Assembly: GCA_029204225.1 (NCBI GenBank)
Contig: CM055096.1
Location: 38,273,623-38,337,622 of the forward strand
DNA from: Diphasiastrum complanatum
Taxonomy: Eukaryota > Streptophyta > Lycopodiopsida > Lycopodiales > Lycopodiaceae
Reading direction: 5' to 3'
DNA: 64,000 bases
The notes under the pieces were generated by a model that saw only the letters and a list, made by a program, of their open reading frames with translations, ran no database searches and was not told the DNA's origin. Both the position numbers and the translations under genes were made by a program. This document shows positions 1 through 11,324 of this stretch, one piece after another. The number at the start of each line of letters is the position of its first letter. Position 1 is the first letter of the stretch.

Positions 1-375
1 TTGGTAGGTTTTTCGAGATGTTTTTGTTTTGGTCCACATGGTTGCTAGCAGAACCATCGGTCCTCCAAAAGTTCAGGACCGTTTGCAGATTTGTGTCGGA
101 GAAGTGTAGAGAAAAGTGCACCCCAGACTGGAATAGTCATGTAAATGAAAGTGGTGACGGATGCATTCACACCACGCAAAGCTCGTATTTCCAATAGCTG
201 CAAAGTCCATCACAGACGAGACCATTGTAGATCAATGGAAACCATGGTAACTGTTGAGCTAGGGTTGTGGAATCTAAGCCCCAATCACCAGAACTAGTGC
301 ATAGATTGCATATCTCCCAAAAAGCGTTGAGGACAGTTAATACGGCTAACTGAACGACATTTAAACGCTTTGCAT
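1..375. other. Unassigned sequence at left window edge
   Basis: No recognised gene. The minus strand is open through most of this stretch (about 167-375), giving a hydrophobic, Trp/Cys-containing peptide with a VCDG motif. This loosely recalls the N-terminal cap of leucine-rich-repeat proteins, but I see no LRR units, so I do not assign it. The stretch abuts the partial LTR of Copia-A at about 376. Confidence 0.3.
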
Positions 376-761
376 TCAATGCTCTCAATGGAGGAAGAAA
401 CAATGACAATGATCTATTGATCTCAATGAAGCATACAAAAGGTTTCTTCCAACCTGTTTTCCACGACTTCCCTACTATTTATGGATGAGGAAGATGACTC
501 TCTCTCCTCTCTCTAGAAGGTACTTGACCCTAGATATTCCCTATATAGGAAAAATAGCTAAAAATGGCTTATTTGACCAAAATACATCAAAATGGTCTCA
601 TTTTGAAGGGTATGAAGTTTGACACTTCATCATACTGAAAAAAATACAGTAAATAAAAACATTGTGGCCTGGTTCACACGTGAAACTCCAGAACCAAAAC
701 TATTTACAATTTTAGCCAATTTAGGCCTCAAACTAGCTAGGAAATGTTGACAATTTTCACA
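376..761 (-). repeat. Copia-A 3' LTR (partial)
   Basis: Matches 5206-5590 nearly base for base and ends in TTTTCACA next to the purine tract. Only the right-hand part of the LTR is present. It carries the CACACGTG motif (675-682) found in the other copia LTRs here. Confidence 0.9.
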
Positions 762-3700
762 CTCCCTCTTCAACATTGGATGCTAGTTTCAACATAGTCT
801 TTGAGCACATTCCAAGATTAGATCTATGCATTAAATATAGGTCCTTTCCCAATGGTTTGGTGAAGATATCAGCCACACACTCCTTTGAAGAGACATGTTG
901 AAGCTCCACCTCTTTGGCAATGACTTGATCTCTCACAAAATGGTGAGCAATCTCAATGTGCTTGCTCCTTGCATGAAAAAACAGGATTGCTTGCCAAGCT
1001 TTGGGCTGAAAGGTTATCACAAAGTATGATTGGAGTCTTCTCTGGTTCCAGCAAGTGAAGATCCAATAACATCCTCTTGATCCAAAGAATCTCCTTGGTG
1101 CATGTTGTTAATGCCTTGTACTCGGCTTCGGTGGAAGATAGAGAGATAGTTGGTTGCTTCTTTGATAGCCATGAGACCACTCCATCTCCAAGATAGATTG
1201 CAAAGGCACTTGTTGACTTCCTATCCATTTGATCACCTGCAAAATCTGAATCTGAAAATCCACAAAGGTTAGGTGTAGTACCTCCATACAAGATGCCAAA
1301 ATCTCTAGATCCCGAGATGTATCTAAGTACTCTCTTTCCTAGCTTCCAATGAGCCTCACTAGGATCTTGCATAAATTGACTTAGTTTACCAACCACAAAG
1401 ATTAGATCAGGTCTTGTGATGGTTAACCATATAATAGATCCTATTAGCTTTCTATAGAGAGTAATGTCCTTGAAGGATCTTTCATTACTTCTTGTAGTTA
1501 GCTTTACATTTGATTCCATAGGAGTAGAAACAACTTTACAATCTTCCATATGAAACCTTTTTAGAATAGAGTTAACATACTTTTCTTGACATATGAATGT
1601 AGATTTAGAAGTTCTAATAATCTCTATTCCTAAGATATAATGAAGTTTACCAAGATCTTGAATTTCAAACTCTCTTTTGAGTGCCATCTTGATTTCATCT
1701 ATATCTAGATTGTTACCACCACTTAAGATAATGTCATCAACATAGATCAAAAGTAAAGTGATATCATTTTCATTCAATCTAAAGTAGAGAGAATGATCAT
1801 ATTCACTCATAACAAAGTTTTGAGAAAGTAAGAAGGAATTGAGCTTAGCATACCAACTCCTTGGTGCTTGCTTTAGCCCATACAAACTCTTTTGAAGATA
1901 GCACACATGATTAGGCTCATCATGTGAAACATAGCCCTCGGGTTGCTCCATGTAAATATCTTCTTCAAGATCACCATTCAAGAAGGCATTAGTAACATCC
2001 ATTTGCCACATATCCCAATCATAAAGAGTTGCAAGAGAGATTAGGATTCGAATAGTTACCATCTTTGCCACGGGTGCAAAGGTCTCATCATAGTCAATAC
2101 CATATTCTTGAGCATACCCCTTTGCCACCAACCTTGCCTTGTACTTGTTGATTGATCCATCTTGATTTGTCTTGATCTTGAAGATCCACTTACAACCAAT
2201 TGCCTTCTTGTCCTTTGGAAGCTTTACCAACCTCCATGTGTTGCTTTTGATGAGTGCTTGATGCTCATGATCCATGGCTTGGATCCATTCCTTCTTTTGA
2301 ATTGCTTCACCTACACAAGTTGGTTCATCAAAAGAGGTAAGAAAAGCAAGGTTAGAGTTGTCCACCACTTGCTTTCCTTTTTCATCATAGGTTAGCCTTG
2401 ATGGCTTAGCCCTTTGCCTTTGAGTCTTCCTTGAAGTTTGCTTTGGAGTGGCATCTCCATCTTCATCCAAGACATCTTGCACATCATGATGATTAGTAGG
2501 CACATCAACATCAACATCAACAACATTGGAAACATTCTCTTCATGAAAGATGACATCCCTACTTATGACAACTTTCTTTGTAGAAGGAATGTACACTTTG
2601 TAAGCCTTGCTTACTTCACTATAGCCAACAAACACACCCTTCTTTGATGAAGGATCTTCTTTAGTTCTATCATCAAGTGTGATATTGACAAAACATGTAC
2701 ATCCAAAGATCCTACAATGCTTGACACTCGGCCTTCTACCATAAAGAACCTCATGAGGAGTTTTACCATCCAAGGAAGCACTTGTCCATCTATTACATAG
2801 ATAGTTAGCACATGCTAAAGCTTCCCCCCAAAAAGACTTAGCAAGATTAGCATGTAGTCTCATTGCCTTGGCACATTCACAAAGGGTTCTATTCTTCCTC
2901 TCGGCCACTCCATTCTGTTGTGGAGTCCTAGGACTAGACATCTCCCTCTTAATCCCATGTGCTATACAAAAGTCTTTGAACCTATTTGAGGTGTATTCCC
3001 CTCCATTATCAGATCTTAAGCATTTGATCTTTGTATTGAATTGGTTTTCCATTTCATTCTTGAACTTGACAAATGCAGCAAACACTTCATCCTTACTTTT
3101 AAGAAGATAGATCCAAGTATACCTACTAAAGTCATCAATGAAAGTTGCATACATCTTTGCCCCACCATTGCTAGTTGTACTAGAAGAATGAATATCAGAA
3201 TACACAAGTTGAAAAGCTTCTTTAGATCTAGAAGTAGATCTAGAATAAGCAAGTCTATGAGATTTGGACAAGGCACAATGTTCACAAACACTATTGTTTG
3301 CAACAAGACTTTTAGGGAGACCAAGAACAAGCTCTTTCTTTGCCATTACCTCCAAAGATTTGAAGTTGGGATGGCCCAACCTCTTGTGCCAAACTTCTTG
3401 GTTTGTCAATTGCTCCCTAGCCATACATCCTTCATGATTAGAGATCACACATGCATCAAGCTTGAAAAGTTTACCATGCCTCCTACCTTGAGCAATCAAG
3501 GATCCACATTTACTTATCAAACATGCATCTCCAATGAACTCCACATCAAGTCCTTTGTCAATCATTTGACTTACACTAAGCAAATTCTTAGTGATTGAAG
3601 GAATGTACAAAACATTTTCAAGATTTGCTTTCCTATGTGTTGAAAGGGAAATAGGAATAGTGCCTATGCCTTTGATGTCACATTGACCATCATTTGCAGT

Positions 3701-3838
3701 GTAGATGATGTTACCTTCTCCCTCATAAGACAATAAGGATGTAAAATATTCCTTATGTCTTGTCATGTGAGATGAGGCTCCACTATCAATCCACCAAGGA
3801 TCATTATCATCTATGTTGGCTAACAAACTTGAAGTCAT
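757..3838 (-). CDS. Copia-A Pol region (protease, integrase, reverse transcriptase, RNase H)
   Basis: A 961-residue open frame (953-3838) plus the RNase H tail down to 757. Domains in order are: retropepsin with a DSGASSHM active site near the start; GAG-pre-integrase (HKRLGHPNFKSLE); integrase core with DDFSRYTWIYLLKSK, RSDNGGEY and NGVAERKNRTL; copia reverse transcriptase with CKWIFKIKTNQDGS, QMDVTNAFLNGDLEE and the catalytic YVDD; and RNase H with STEAEYKAL and CDNLSAQSLASNP. The tail ends VEEGV, with its stop codon in the first bases of the LTR. This domain order (integrase before RT) defines Ty1/copia. A fossil copy; the reading frame is broken at least once. Confidence 0.92.
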
Positions 3839-4083
3839 AACAAGTGATTCACATGTGTTATGTTCTTCCTCATCTATTGTAAGATTTCCTTGCCTCTCTC
3901 CTTGCTCTCTTTTCTTCTTATAACATTCATTTGCAAAATGACCTTTTATCCCACAATAAAAGCACTTGAACTTTGACTTATTGTTCTTAGTAGAAGAGGA
4001 AGAGGAAGAGTGATCATCATGATCAAAGTTACCACCTTTGGACCATTTCCCTTTGCCTTTACCTTTGCCCTTGAATTTGCCTC
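3839..4083 (-). pseudogene. Copia-A Gag remnant with zinc knuckle
   Basis: The minus strand encodes a CCHC zinc knuckle (KCFYCGIKGHFANECYKKK-like, about 3905-3975) and a basic Lys/Gly tract, matching the end of the Copia-E Gag. The N-terminal UBN2-type Gag domain is absent from this copy. Confidence 0.8.
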
Positions 4084-4923
4084 AAGATTACCTAGTAATG
4101 AACAAACTTGATCAACATATGATCAACACACTAAGATATTGATTCAACCTGTAAAACCACATGTAAACCACACTTCTAAAAGTTTATAAACTCCAGCAAG
4201 TGATAAATACAAGATTTAGAGGTGAATGAATGAGCACACTTAGTGAATCACAAGACTAGCTTCACTATCTTGTCAAATCTTGGTGTTTAGATGTAGATCT
4301 AAGATCACTTCACATGAGAATGTTCCTCAACCTGTTAAGAACCTGAAAACACACTTGCATAATGGTTAACACCTTCCAGCAAATGCTCCAATCAAATTAC
4401 ATAAGGAGAGTTACTTACATGCTCAACAAAGTACACCAAAATTTATGCCAAAATTGATGACAATCTTTACAATATGCTCTTCACAATGGAGCTTACAATA
4501 TGTTCACCCAAAAAAGAGGATCTTTCATCCAAATGGGAGCTTTGCTCAGCCTTTAGGAGAATTACAACTCACTCAAAAGAGCATTTGTCATCCACTTAAG
4601 GAGAAGTTTCATCCACTTAAGGAGAGTGTTCATCCAAGAATGGAGATTGTCAACAATAGGATTGAAAAGAACATTGTTAGTATTGAATATGCACAAGCCT
4701 CACAATCACAAATGATTAGGTGTTATGATCTGATCCAAAATAGTTTCTTTTCAGCCTCTGATCTTCAATAGACCTGAAATATGCTTTTGATCCACAAGTT
4801 CAACTCACAAAACAAAGGTTAGTAAGATTTGATCAACAAAGCAATGCAAAATCATGCTAGAACTTGATCAAACATCCAAATATCACCAAAAATGGAATAC
4901 TTACTGTAAATAGAAGCCAACCA
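4084..4923 (-). other. Copia-A untranslated leader
   Basis: Lies between the PBS and the Gag remnant. It holds no domain. The plus-strand frame at 4445-4771, rich in HPLKE-like repeats, falls inside this leader and is probably fortuitous. Confidence 0.55.
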
Positions 4924-4935
4924 GCTCTGATACCA
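4924..4935 (-). promoter_or_regulatory. Copia-A primer binding site
   Basis: Reads TGGTATCAGAGC on the minus strand, complementary to the 3' end of initiator tRNA-Met, directly next to the 5' LTR. This is the usual primer of plant copia elements. Confidence 0.9.
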
Positions 4936-5590
4936 TGTGAAAAATACAGATCCTAAGTGGATCTAAACTCCAAGATCATTGGCTTGAATGCTTGCACTCC
5001 AAACTACATAAGCTAGGAATTGGCAACACATTCTATGCTACCTAGAATGCAAAGAACTTGATCAAAAAGCATTTATCACAAATGGAAACTTCCATAAACA
5101 TCAAGTGCGGCCCAAAATAGCATTATACAGTCCATAATACATCAGCCTATCACTTTTGGAAAGCACCTAAGATCATACACAATAGCTTGAAGACAATACA
5201 CACAACAATGCTCTCAATGGAGGAAGAAACAATGACAATGATCTATTGATCTCAATGAAGCATACAAAAGGTTTCTCCAACCTGTTTTCCACGACTTCCC
5301 TACTATTTATGGATGAGGAAGATGACTCTCTCTCCTCTCTCTAGAAGGTACTTGACCCTAGATATTCCCTATATAGGAAAAATAGCTAAAAATGGCTTAT
5401 ATGACCAAAATACATCAAAATGGACTCATTTTGAAGGGTATGAAGTTTGACACTTCATCATACTGAAAAAATACAGTAAATAAAAACATTGTGGCCTGGT
5501 TCACACGTGTGAAACTCCAGAACCAAAACTATTTACAATTTTAGCCAATTTAGGCCTCAAACTAGCTAGGAAATGTTGACAATTTTCACA
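4936..5590 (-). repeat. Copia-A 5' LTR (full, 655 bp)
   Basis: Bounded by TGTGAAAAATAC at 4936 (next to the PBS) and TTTTCACA at 5590. Contains the 12-bp palindrome TCACACGTGTGA at 5501-5512 and CT-rich tracts. Confidence 0.92.
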
Positions 5591-6150
5591 GATTGCTTGT
5601 GAGACACATATGTTCTCAGCATATCCTCCATAGTCTGATTAGTTCTCTCAGTCTGGCCATCTGATTCAGGATGACCAGAAAAACTAAAACTAAGCGAGGA
5701 TTCAAGCTTATGAAACATAGCTGACCAAAAGTGACTTGTAAATTTAGGATCTCTATCACTAACTATATCTCTTGGCAATTATTGAAGCCTAAATAATCTT
5801 TCCACAAAGATCTGGGCTAAACTTGAAGCCTTAGCAGTTGACTTGACTAGTATAAAAGTAGCTAACTTTGTCAACCTATCTACCACAACTCAAATAGAAT
5901 TATTTTGACGTTGGGTCCTTGGAAGTCCAACCACAAAATCCATATATATATTTTCTCATCGTTTCTGAGGGACATCTAGGGGATGTAACAACCCTCCAGT
6001 CTTTTAAGTGTTTAGCTTTGGCTAATTGACAAGGTCTACATTTAACCACAGAAGACTCGACAAATGGCTTAAGTTTCAGCCAATAAAACTCTCTTCTTCA
6101 TAAAAAATTTTCTTCTTTAACTCGTCATCCATTGGTACACAAATTTTTCC
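5591..6150 (-). pseudogene. Gypsy-B integrase remnant
   Basis: The minus strand encodes DRDPKFTSHFW and ESDGQTERTNQTMEDMLRTYV, the second Asp and Glu region of the gypsy integrase core. To the right are traces of the zinc-binding region and of the DFxxGLP stretch. Decayed. Confidence 0.85.
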
Positions 6151-6171
6151 AGTCTGAAATAGTGAACCACC

Positions 6172-6396
6172 TCAGATAGAGAACTGTTCCGCTATCTTCT
6201 TATCTTTCCTAGGAACCTGAGACCCTTGTGAGTAGATCTCTATTCCATTCTCATTTTTGCCTATCTCCACCATCTTCCAGATGGGACCAAAATGAGAATC
6301 TAATTCACACTTTCTTCTCAACGAAAGATACAGATTAGTGAAAATCTGGGTGAATGAAAGTTCATTTAGTTTACCAATTCGACTAAGTGCATCCAC
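6172..6396 (-). pseudogene. Gypsy-B end of RNase H / linker
   Basis: Begins [17 protein letters not shown], matching the end of the gypsy RNase H and the linker that follows it (Gypsy-J has [17 protein letters not shown]). Confidence 0.8.
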
Positions 6397-6461
6397 AACT
6401 TGGTTAGAGCTGCCCTTGACAATCGGATCTCATGATCAAATTCCTATATAAGCTCAGCCCA

Positions 6462-7112
6462 TCAAGATTTATGATCCCTCATATCACTCTGATTACGAAA
6501 GTACTTCAAAGTCTTCGGCATTGGCCACTCAAGCATTGTCTTGACCTTACTCTCATCAATCTCCAACCTAGTACAGGTGATCTTATGACCGAGGTACAAC
6601 AACTCATGCTTAAAGAATTCACATTTAGATTCCTTAGCATAAACTTTCTCTCGTCTGAGAATATCTAAGAGAGTCTTGAGATTACTCAAATGCTTCGTAA
6701 GTGTCCTATTGTAGATGAGAATATCATCCAAGAATATAGCCACAAACTTCCCTAGATATGGATGAAAAATATCGTTCATCATCTGTTGGAACGTAGCTGG
6801 TGCATTCGTCAACCCAAAAGGAAGCATGAAAAATTCATAATGACCGAATCTCGTCCAAAAATCAGTCTTTTGCACATCATCCAGATGAATCCTAATTTGA
6901 TGATAACCGGTTCTAAGATCCATCTTTGTGAAGTATTTTGCTCCACCTAATCGATCTACCAGATCATCCATATGAGGCAAAGGATATTTATTTTTAATAG
7001 TTACCTTATTCGACCCCTTGTAGTCCACACAGAACCTGAAGCCTCCATCTTTCTTCGATTTAAGAAGAATAGGAGCACTCCAAGGTGACTTACTTGGCTG
7101 AATATGACCCAT
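6462..7112 (-). pseudogene. Gypsy-B reverse transcriptase
   Basis: A 216-residue frame with gypsy RT blocks: [65 protein letters not shown] and the catalytic FLDDILIY. This polymerase copies element RNA into DNA in virus-like particles. It is a fragment of a decayed polyprotein. Confidence 0.92.
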
Positions 7113-7425
7113 CTTTAGATAATTTTCAATTTTCTCAAAAATCTCTATCTCTTCTTTCTGAGAAAACCTGTAAGGTTTTCTACTACTTGTAAGGTTGTCT
7201 ACTACCTAGAATTACCAAACAATGTAACTATTTCTTTACCCTCCTGAAAGGAGAGAATATGCTTTCCAAAATTTATCTCAGAATGCTTATTAAATAACCA
7301 CTTGTATCCTAGAATTATGTCCGTACGTGCTAAATCTAAAACATGAAAATCAATTAACTCTCTATAATCTTGGATCCAAATTGGGAGCCTTGGAACTTTA
7401 GCATCTCATGTTTCCAACTCTGCAC

Positions 7426-7760
7426 CTAAAGCCAGATATACTCGATATCTATGGTTACTGACTTCAATTTTGAGGCCGAGTTTCTGCACAAGGCTAGAGT
7501 TAATAAATTATGAGTAGATCCACTGTCCACTAAAATACTAACTTCATGTCCATTTACAGTGCCTTTCAATTGAAATAAATCATTTGGCAAGAATGAGGTA
7601 GTACTAAGAGAACAATCGCACTCACAATTAACTATATTGATTTCTAGCTTAAGATTTTCTTTACCTGACATCTCAATCACTTGAGCTACGCCTTTCTGTC
7701 GCTCAAGGCAGAATTTCATAACATGTCCAAGCTTACTACAATGATCTCTCCTCCAATAGA
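7426..7760 (-). pseudogene. Gypsy-B retropepsin and Gag zinc-knuckle remnant
   Basis: The 97-residue frame contains VNGHEVSILVDSGSTHNLL, the aspartic protease active-site block (DSGST). Just upstream on the minus strand a CCHC-like knuckle (GHVMKFC) marks the end of Gag. Confidence 0.8.
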
Positions 7761-8473
7761 AAACATAAATACATTTCTACCCAAAAAAGGTAGTGTCCTT
7801 GAAAGTCTATGTTGTACCAACAAACCATGCTTTTAGCCTTATTCGATATGTCGGAGCCACCTATTGAGCGATTCCCGAGTATTTTTATAGACTGTGTAGA
7901 AACACAAATAAAACTACAAAACTGGATAATGAATAGATCTAGATTAAGGATCGATTATTCATATGAATCAATTTTGATAGTAGAACAATCCAACATTTTA
8001 ATGTACTTATCAATATTATGACTAATACAAAAATCTCTTTGCCTTTTAGAAATGGTAAATTTTGACCCAAGATTGCTCTAATATGACACTTGGAAGAGAA
8101 CTAGCAACTCAAAGAATGGAACCACCAAACATAAAATGCAAGTCAAGGCCAAATGCCACCTTGAACCTTAATACCAATGCAAATCTTTTGATGGAAGTTT
8201 ACAAATGGCAAAGGAATTTCAATTTTCATGACGTGCCAAAAAACTAACGGTCAGAGACTAAAATGATTAGATTCTAGCCCTTCAGACAGCTTTAAAAATT
8301 AGGCACATGGGCTAGTTGTGCTGAAGTGTCAGCCTTTAATTGGATTACATATATTATATTCACAAGAAATTAGGAGCCAGATTCACCTTTTGCCGAGTGT
8401 CAAAAAATCAATGGTGGGTAGCAATGATACAAAGGTAAAAGTGAAAATGTGAGAGTATGATGGAGGGGGTCTA
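7761..8473. other. Intergenic, no recognised feature
   Basis: Only short open frames on both strands, none with a domain I recognise. It may be decayed Gag or LTR of Gypsy-B, but I cannot show it. Confidence 0.4.
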
Positions 8474-8816
8474 CTAAATCTGAGACACATGGTAGTAGGT
8501 ACCTAAATTGAAAAGTGCTTGTTGAAGGTCTGCAACTTGCTTTTCCATTGGGGAAAAATAATGGTCGAAGAAGAGGCTGATGAAAGATCCATATTGCTTG
8601 TACAATTCTTTCATAAAAATGGTAGTCATGAATTGATGTTTGTATATAAATGCTCTAAATGAAGTAGTCGGCATGAATATTGACACATGTCTCTGGGCAT
8701 ACTCTTGACCAAAATATATTTCTTCAAATTTGGTCAATACCTCATTCATAGGTGGTTGTAGATATTCGACCTGATTGATCTCTAAAATGGACTCTCGTTT
8801 TGAAATATAAAAATTG
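8474..8816 (-). other. Open minus-strand frame, unrecognised
   Basis: The minus strand stays open from the Copia-C boundary to a stop at 8474, giving about 114 residues rich in Phe/Tyr/Gln. It includes PPMNEVLTKFEEIYFGQEYAQ, which faintly recalls the protease-RT linker of gypsy elements (VLSKFKDVF in Gypsy-J), but the rest does not follow that family. Copia-C interrupts it. Possibly a diverged gypsy piece or a host exon. Confidence 0.3.
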
Positions 8817-9466
8817 TGTGAAAGATTTCAGATTCTTAAGATCCAATCTACTTGAATGATCTTTGGTTAGAAAGAGAAATACACTACCAATCTCACCAAT
8901 GTAGAAAAATCAACATCTACACACAATTTGAGATGCAAACACTAATAGAACTTGATCAAACTTGAATGAAATGATTATGTACTGTTGCTGTCCATACAAA
9001 ACTAGCAAGCTACTATATTTCACACGTGTGGATCCAAAAATAGCAAATATAGATCATTCTACACATAGAATTGCAAGCAATCACCAAGATAGTGCACCAA
9101 TGGATAGTAGAACCCAAGAGAACCATGTATAAGCATTAAATGAGATAGAGAAGAGAGAAGATGACTCTCTCCACGAGCTACATCCTTTTATAGCAGGTCC
9201 AAACCCTATTTGGCTACTTGGCTTTCCCACCAAAATGCTAACCCTACCAATTTTGGGTCTAGATTCAATGTACCCAACTTATTCAAATCGAATCTACTCA
9301 AACTCGCATTCTATCTTTACCACACTTTCAAAACGTGTTTATTCAAATGAAATTTAGACTAATGAACTTTGAAAAGTCAACCTCTAAGTCTAAAACAAGT
9401 TTTGGCCTCAATATGCCAAATATGGAAATATTGCAAAATGTGATGAAACTAGTTGAATCTTTCACA
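8817..9466 (-). repeat. Copia-C 3' LTR (650 bp)
   Basis: From TGTGAAAGATTTCAG to GAATCTTTCACA. Pairs with 11325-11972. Contains CACACGTGTG at 9021-9030 and a TATA-like run in CCTTTTATAGCAGG. The PPT lies just outside at 9467-9480. Confidence 0.95.
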
Positions 9467-9746
9467 CTCCCTCTTCAACTAGTTTTAGCATAGACTTTGA
9501 TAATACTCCAAGTGAAGTCCTATGCTTCATGAACAAGTCTTTTCCCAATGTTTTGGTGAAGATATCAGCTACACATTCCCTTGAAGACACATGTTGAAGC
9601 TCCACCTCCTTTGCAATGACTCGCTCCCTCACAAAATGATATTGTATCTCAATATGCTTGCTCCTTGCATAGTTTTTGACAATAGAACTTTGATCCATCA
9701 TAAGAATGATCTTCTTCCTAAGTGTAGACCTTCTTTCAATGATCAT
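9462..9746 (-). pseudogene. Copia-C RNase H tail
   Basis: Encodes ARSKHIEIQYHFVRERVI and VSSRECVADIFTKTLGKDLF, the last part of copia RNase H, ending MLKLVEEGV. It is the only Pol remnant in the element and leads straight into the PPT and LTR. Confidence 0.9.
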
Positions 9747-9752
9747 GTAATG

Positions 9753-10724
9753 CTAAAAATAGAAACAACCATAATTGATATAGAGAATAGTGTCCACTTG
9801 GGATGCTTCACTATTTCTTACATCAATTTTACATGTACAAATGTGACTAGAACATGAAGAATCAAATAGAATGTAAGTGAGATGATTCCACCATGCTTCC
9901 AACTCTGAACTCTCTGAAAAAATATAGCAAACAAAAAATAAATGTGAGTGATCAAGTTTTTCTTGCATGTCTCCTCCTCCTTTGTCCTTTGTTGCCTTGT
10001 ATTCGCCATGATACTCCATGAATGAGCCTCCATCCTCATCTTGCCTCAAGATACCATCATACCTTGATGACTTGACCATGAATGAGTGACATAATGAACC
10101 ATTAATAGCTTCATTTCCATCAGCAAAATCAACTAAGAATGTTAGTACAAATCCATCATCAAAACAATGCTCACCAATGTAGCTAGTTTTACCATATCTC
10201 CACAATTTGCACACATCCATAGCAATACTTTGAACAATGTTACCATGAGCATCCAACAAGCCATTAAGAATCACTTGAATAAGCTCTCCTTCCTTAATGC
10301 TTTCATCTATGCAAGCTAACTCATCATTCAATGCTGTCATTCTCAAAACAAAAGTACTTGGACTTTCTTCATTCTTTTGCAAACAAGAAAAGATTTGCCT
10401 TCTTAGAGTCAATACTCTAGAAGTAGACTTGGATTTATAAAGCTTCTTCAATGAGTTCCAAGCTTCCAAAGATGATGTGCACTTACGAACTTCCTTGAGA
10501 AGTTCATTGGTAACATTCATCTTTATCACGTGTAGAGCCTTCTTGGCTCTCTTGTCATACCTCAATTGATCTTGTTGTGTTGCTGGTCTCTCCTCCAAGC
10601 CTACAACAATATCCAAAACATCATTCATCTCAAGAAGTGACTCCATCCTCACTTTCCACAATGAATAGTTACTTGAGGTAAGCCTATCATTGGCTTCCAA
10701 CATGACTACAATTGAGGTTGCCAT
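9753..10724 (-). CDS. Copia-C Gag frame with an unusual C-terminal extension
   Basis: A 323-residue open frame. Residues 1 to about 170 are a copia Gag (UBN2/Retrotran_gag_2 type): SNYSLWKVRMESLLEMND, RAKKALHVIKMNVTNELLKEV, LTLRRQIFSCLQ and ELIQVILNGLLD align with Copia-E Gag almost residue for residue. Gag forms the virus-like particle. Residues from about 170 to 323 do not match Gag: there is no zinc knuckle, and the stretch (GEHCFDDGFVLTFLVDFADG and onward) is not recognised. The frame ends close to the RNase H tail. The extension may be acquired sequence or decayed Pol read in another frame. The Met start matches the start of Copia-E Gag. Confidence 0.85.
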   Translation of the reverse strand: MATSIVVMLEANDRLTSSNYSLWKVRMESLLEMNDVLDIVVGLEERPATQQDQLRYDKRAKKALHVIKMNVTNELLKEVRKCTSSLEAWNSLKKLYKSKSTSRVLTLRRQIFSCLQKNEESPSTFVLRMTALNDELACIDESIKEGELIQVILNGLLDAHGNIVQSIAMDVCKLWRYGKTSYIGEHCFDDGFVLTFLVDFADGNEAINGSLCHSFMVKSSRYDGILRQDEDGGSFMEYHGEYKATKDKGGGDMQEKLDHSHLFFVCYIFSESSELEAWWNHLTYILFDSSCSSHICTCKIDVRNSEASQVDTILYINYGCFYF

Positions 10725-11312
10725 GTAGCAATGAACTGATCTTCTCTTTCAACCTGCTTCAATGCACAAAGCACTCCTTTGAACAACAACAAATGCTTTC
10801 AAAAGAAATCACCAATATTTGAAACTATCTCACAAATTCTCTTCTAGCACTTATCCAAGCAAATCAACACATAGAATCATGGAATCTTGATCAACCTATG
10901 ATCTATCCTCAATCTAATGACTTTTGCCACTTCCTAAGATTGAAACACACTGAAATGAAGTCCAGCAACCTCACTATCTAGAGATCCAATCAAAATTAGG
11001 GTTTTGACAAAATCACAAAATATTGACTATTCCAAATCTACATGCAAATGCTGAAGATTTGATATGCATTCTATAAGCCACCACTTAGGCTGAACCATTG
11101 ATCCAAAAATCAGCCAAATCTAGTATGTGAATTCAAAAATCAGAATTGAACAAGTACATTGACCTATTTAGTGTTTTGATCTACAAAAGATCCAATCTAC
11201 AAAAGCAAAAAAATTGATTTTGGTGTAGAATCCTCTCTAGCATGCTCTAGACTTGATATCTTCACCAAATCACTGATAGATTTGATTTCCTCCTTCATAA
11301 CCTGAAACACAA

Positions 11313-11324
11313 GCTCTGATAGCA
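11313..11324 (-). promoter_or_regulatory. Copia-C primer binding site
   Basis: Reads TGCTATCAGAGC on the minus strand next to the 5' LTR, one base different from the initiator tRNA-Met complement found in the other copia elements. Confidence 0.85.

Larger units (their letters stand above)
376..5590 (-). mobile_element. Copia-A: Ty1/copia LTR retrotransposon (fossil), minus strand
   Basis: The order on the minus strand is 5' LTR (4936-5590), PBS, leader, short Gag remnant, protease, integrase, reverse transcriptase, RNase H, PPT and a partial 3' LTR (376-761). The LTRs share the TGTGAAAA...TTTTCACA ends typical of the copia elements in this window. Over about 385 aligned bases the LTR copies differ by about two substitutions and three small length differences by eye, so the insertion is young (a few hundred thousand years under a standard plant rate). 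The right LTR abuts a gypsy integrase segment, so the element landed in Gypsy-B. It is not whole: Gag and one LTR are incomplete. No target duplication can be scored because one end is missing. Confidence 0.93.
5591..7760 (-). mobile_element. Gypsy-B: degraded Ty3/gypsy element, minus strand
   Basis: Pieces of a gypsy polyprotein in order on the minus strand: a zinc knuckle and retropepsin at right (7426-7760), reverse transcriptase (6462-7112), end of RNase H (6172-6396) and integrase (5591-6150). Gypsy order (integrase last) is clear. It carries many breaks, no LTR was identified, and it is interrupted on its left by Copia-A, so it is older than that insertion. Wording of the RT and RNase H motifs is close to Gypsy-J, suggesting a chromovirus relative. 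Confidence 0.88.

Noticed and set aside
167-409. Leucine-rich-repeat protein N-terminal cap
   Set aside because: Only a weak likeness (W...VCDG); no LRR units, and the frame start lies in the neighbouring LTR.
3041-3598. Plus frame of 185 residues
   Set aside because: Antisense shadow of the Copia-A integrase frame; no domain.
4445-4771. Plus frame with HPLKE-type repeats
   Set aside because: Lies antisense in the Copia-A leader; repeated wording comes from short nucleotide repeats, with no support as a gene.
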